A stretch of 5,304 bases of DNA from an uncultured Kouleothrix sp. (lineage in GTDB: Bacteria > Chloroflexota > Chloroflexia > Chloroflexales > Roseiflexaceae). A program made the translations under genes and the position numbers. The notes below the pieces were generated by a model. That model was not told where the DNA came from, searched no databases, and saw only the letters and a program-made list of their open reading frames with translations. The stretch covers positions 1-5,304 of the forward strand of contig CALLYN010000203.1 of the NCBI GenBank assembly GCA_937858455.1. Reading direction: 5' to 3'. This document shows, one piece after another, positions 5,101 to 5,304 of this stretch (positions within the stretch are counted from its first letter, which is position 1; each line of letters begins with the position of its first letter).

Positions 5101-5304
5101 TCAGGCCGGCACTGCCATGTGAAACATCACCAGGCCGTACTGCTGCTCGTCGAGAGTGCGCAGGCCGTGCGTGGCGAAGCGTGCCGAAAGCTCGCCCGCC
5201 GGCCAGAAGACCACGCCGCCGCTGCCAAGCAGCCCCTGAACCGCGCGCCCCGGCGCCGTCGCAGCGCGCGCAAGCGTCATAGCCACGAAGCGCCCGTCGG
5301 GGCG
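5101..5304 (-). CDS. C-terminal part of a probable class I SAM-dependent methyltransferase (5' end outside window)
   Basis: The frame is open to the window edge and ends at a TGA at 5103-5101, giving the last 67 residues. It begins R-P-D-G-R-F-V-A-M-T, which resembles the beta-5 strand region (RPGGRFVA) of class I methyltransferases. A helical stretch, a segment ending in a Gly-Leu (HGLRTLDEQQYG) and a final strand L-V-M-F-H-M-A-V-P-A follow, as in the C-terminal beta-hairpin of that fold. The SAM-binding motifs would lie outside the window, so the substrate cannot be inferred. The in-frame GTG at 5286 and ATG at 5280 are internal, not starts. The gene ends 45 bp before the chosen aroA start, with no promoter visible between. 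An unrelated protein with a similar tail remains possible. Confidence 0.55.
   Translation of the reverse strand, partial: RPDGRFVAMTLARAATAPGRAVQGLLGSGGVVFWPAGELSARFATHGLRTLDEQQYGLVMFHMAVPA

Overview
The window is a high-GC bacterial segment in which every supportable gene lies on the minus strand. In transcription order (high to low coordinates) it holds: the C-terminal end of a probable SAM-dependent methyltransferase; aroA (EPSP synthase, shikimate pathway); a small beta-propeller protein with Asp-box (BNR/sortilin-like) repeats; a MerR-family regulator with a cobalamin-binding domain of the CarH/LitR photoreceptor type; crtB (phytoene synthase); and a DUF2085-type membrane protein. The plus strand contains only long open shadows of these genes. 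No tRNA, rRNA, CRISPR array or insertion sequence is visible.

Organism: the GC-rich third positions, the B12-dependent MerR regulator next to crtB and the style of the proteins suggest a member of the Chloroflexota, class Chloroflexia (Roseiflexus/Kouleothrix-like). This is inference from general resemblance, not from a database match.

Layout. Bases 5304-3775 hold the methyltransferase tail and aroA, about 45 bp apart with no promoter visible between them, so they are probably cotranscribed. The propeller gene follows aroA after 50 bp with a strong Shine-Dalgarno sequence. A 91-bp gap (2755-2845) carries a good sigma70-type promoter for the MerR gene. The 1575-1785 gap holds a hairpin just after the MerR gene, two perfect TATAAT hexamers, a 16-bp perfect palindrome between them and a very strong ribosome binding site for crtB. 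The crtB stop overlaps the DUF2085 start as ATGA, so those two form a translationally coupled pair. A strong hairpin lies just beyond the DUF2085 gene at the window's low-coordinate edge.

How it fits together: the most coherent unit is regulator, crtB, DUF2085 protein. The regulator keeps the residues known to be needed for adenosylcobalamin light sensing in CarH (Trp-His, the W-x9-EH motif and the lower-ligand His). Its position directly upstream of the first committed gene of carotenoid synthesis predicts light-controlled, B12-dependent derepression of crtB and of the coupled membrane protein. The aroA side looks like housekeeping metabolism and need not be functionally linked.
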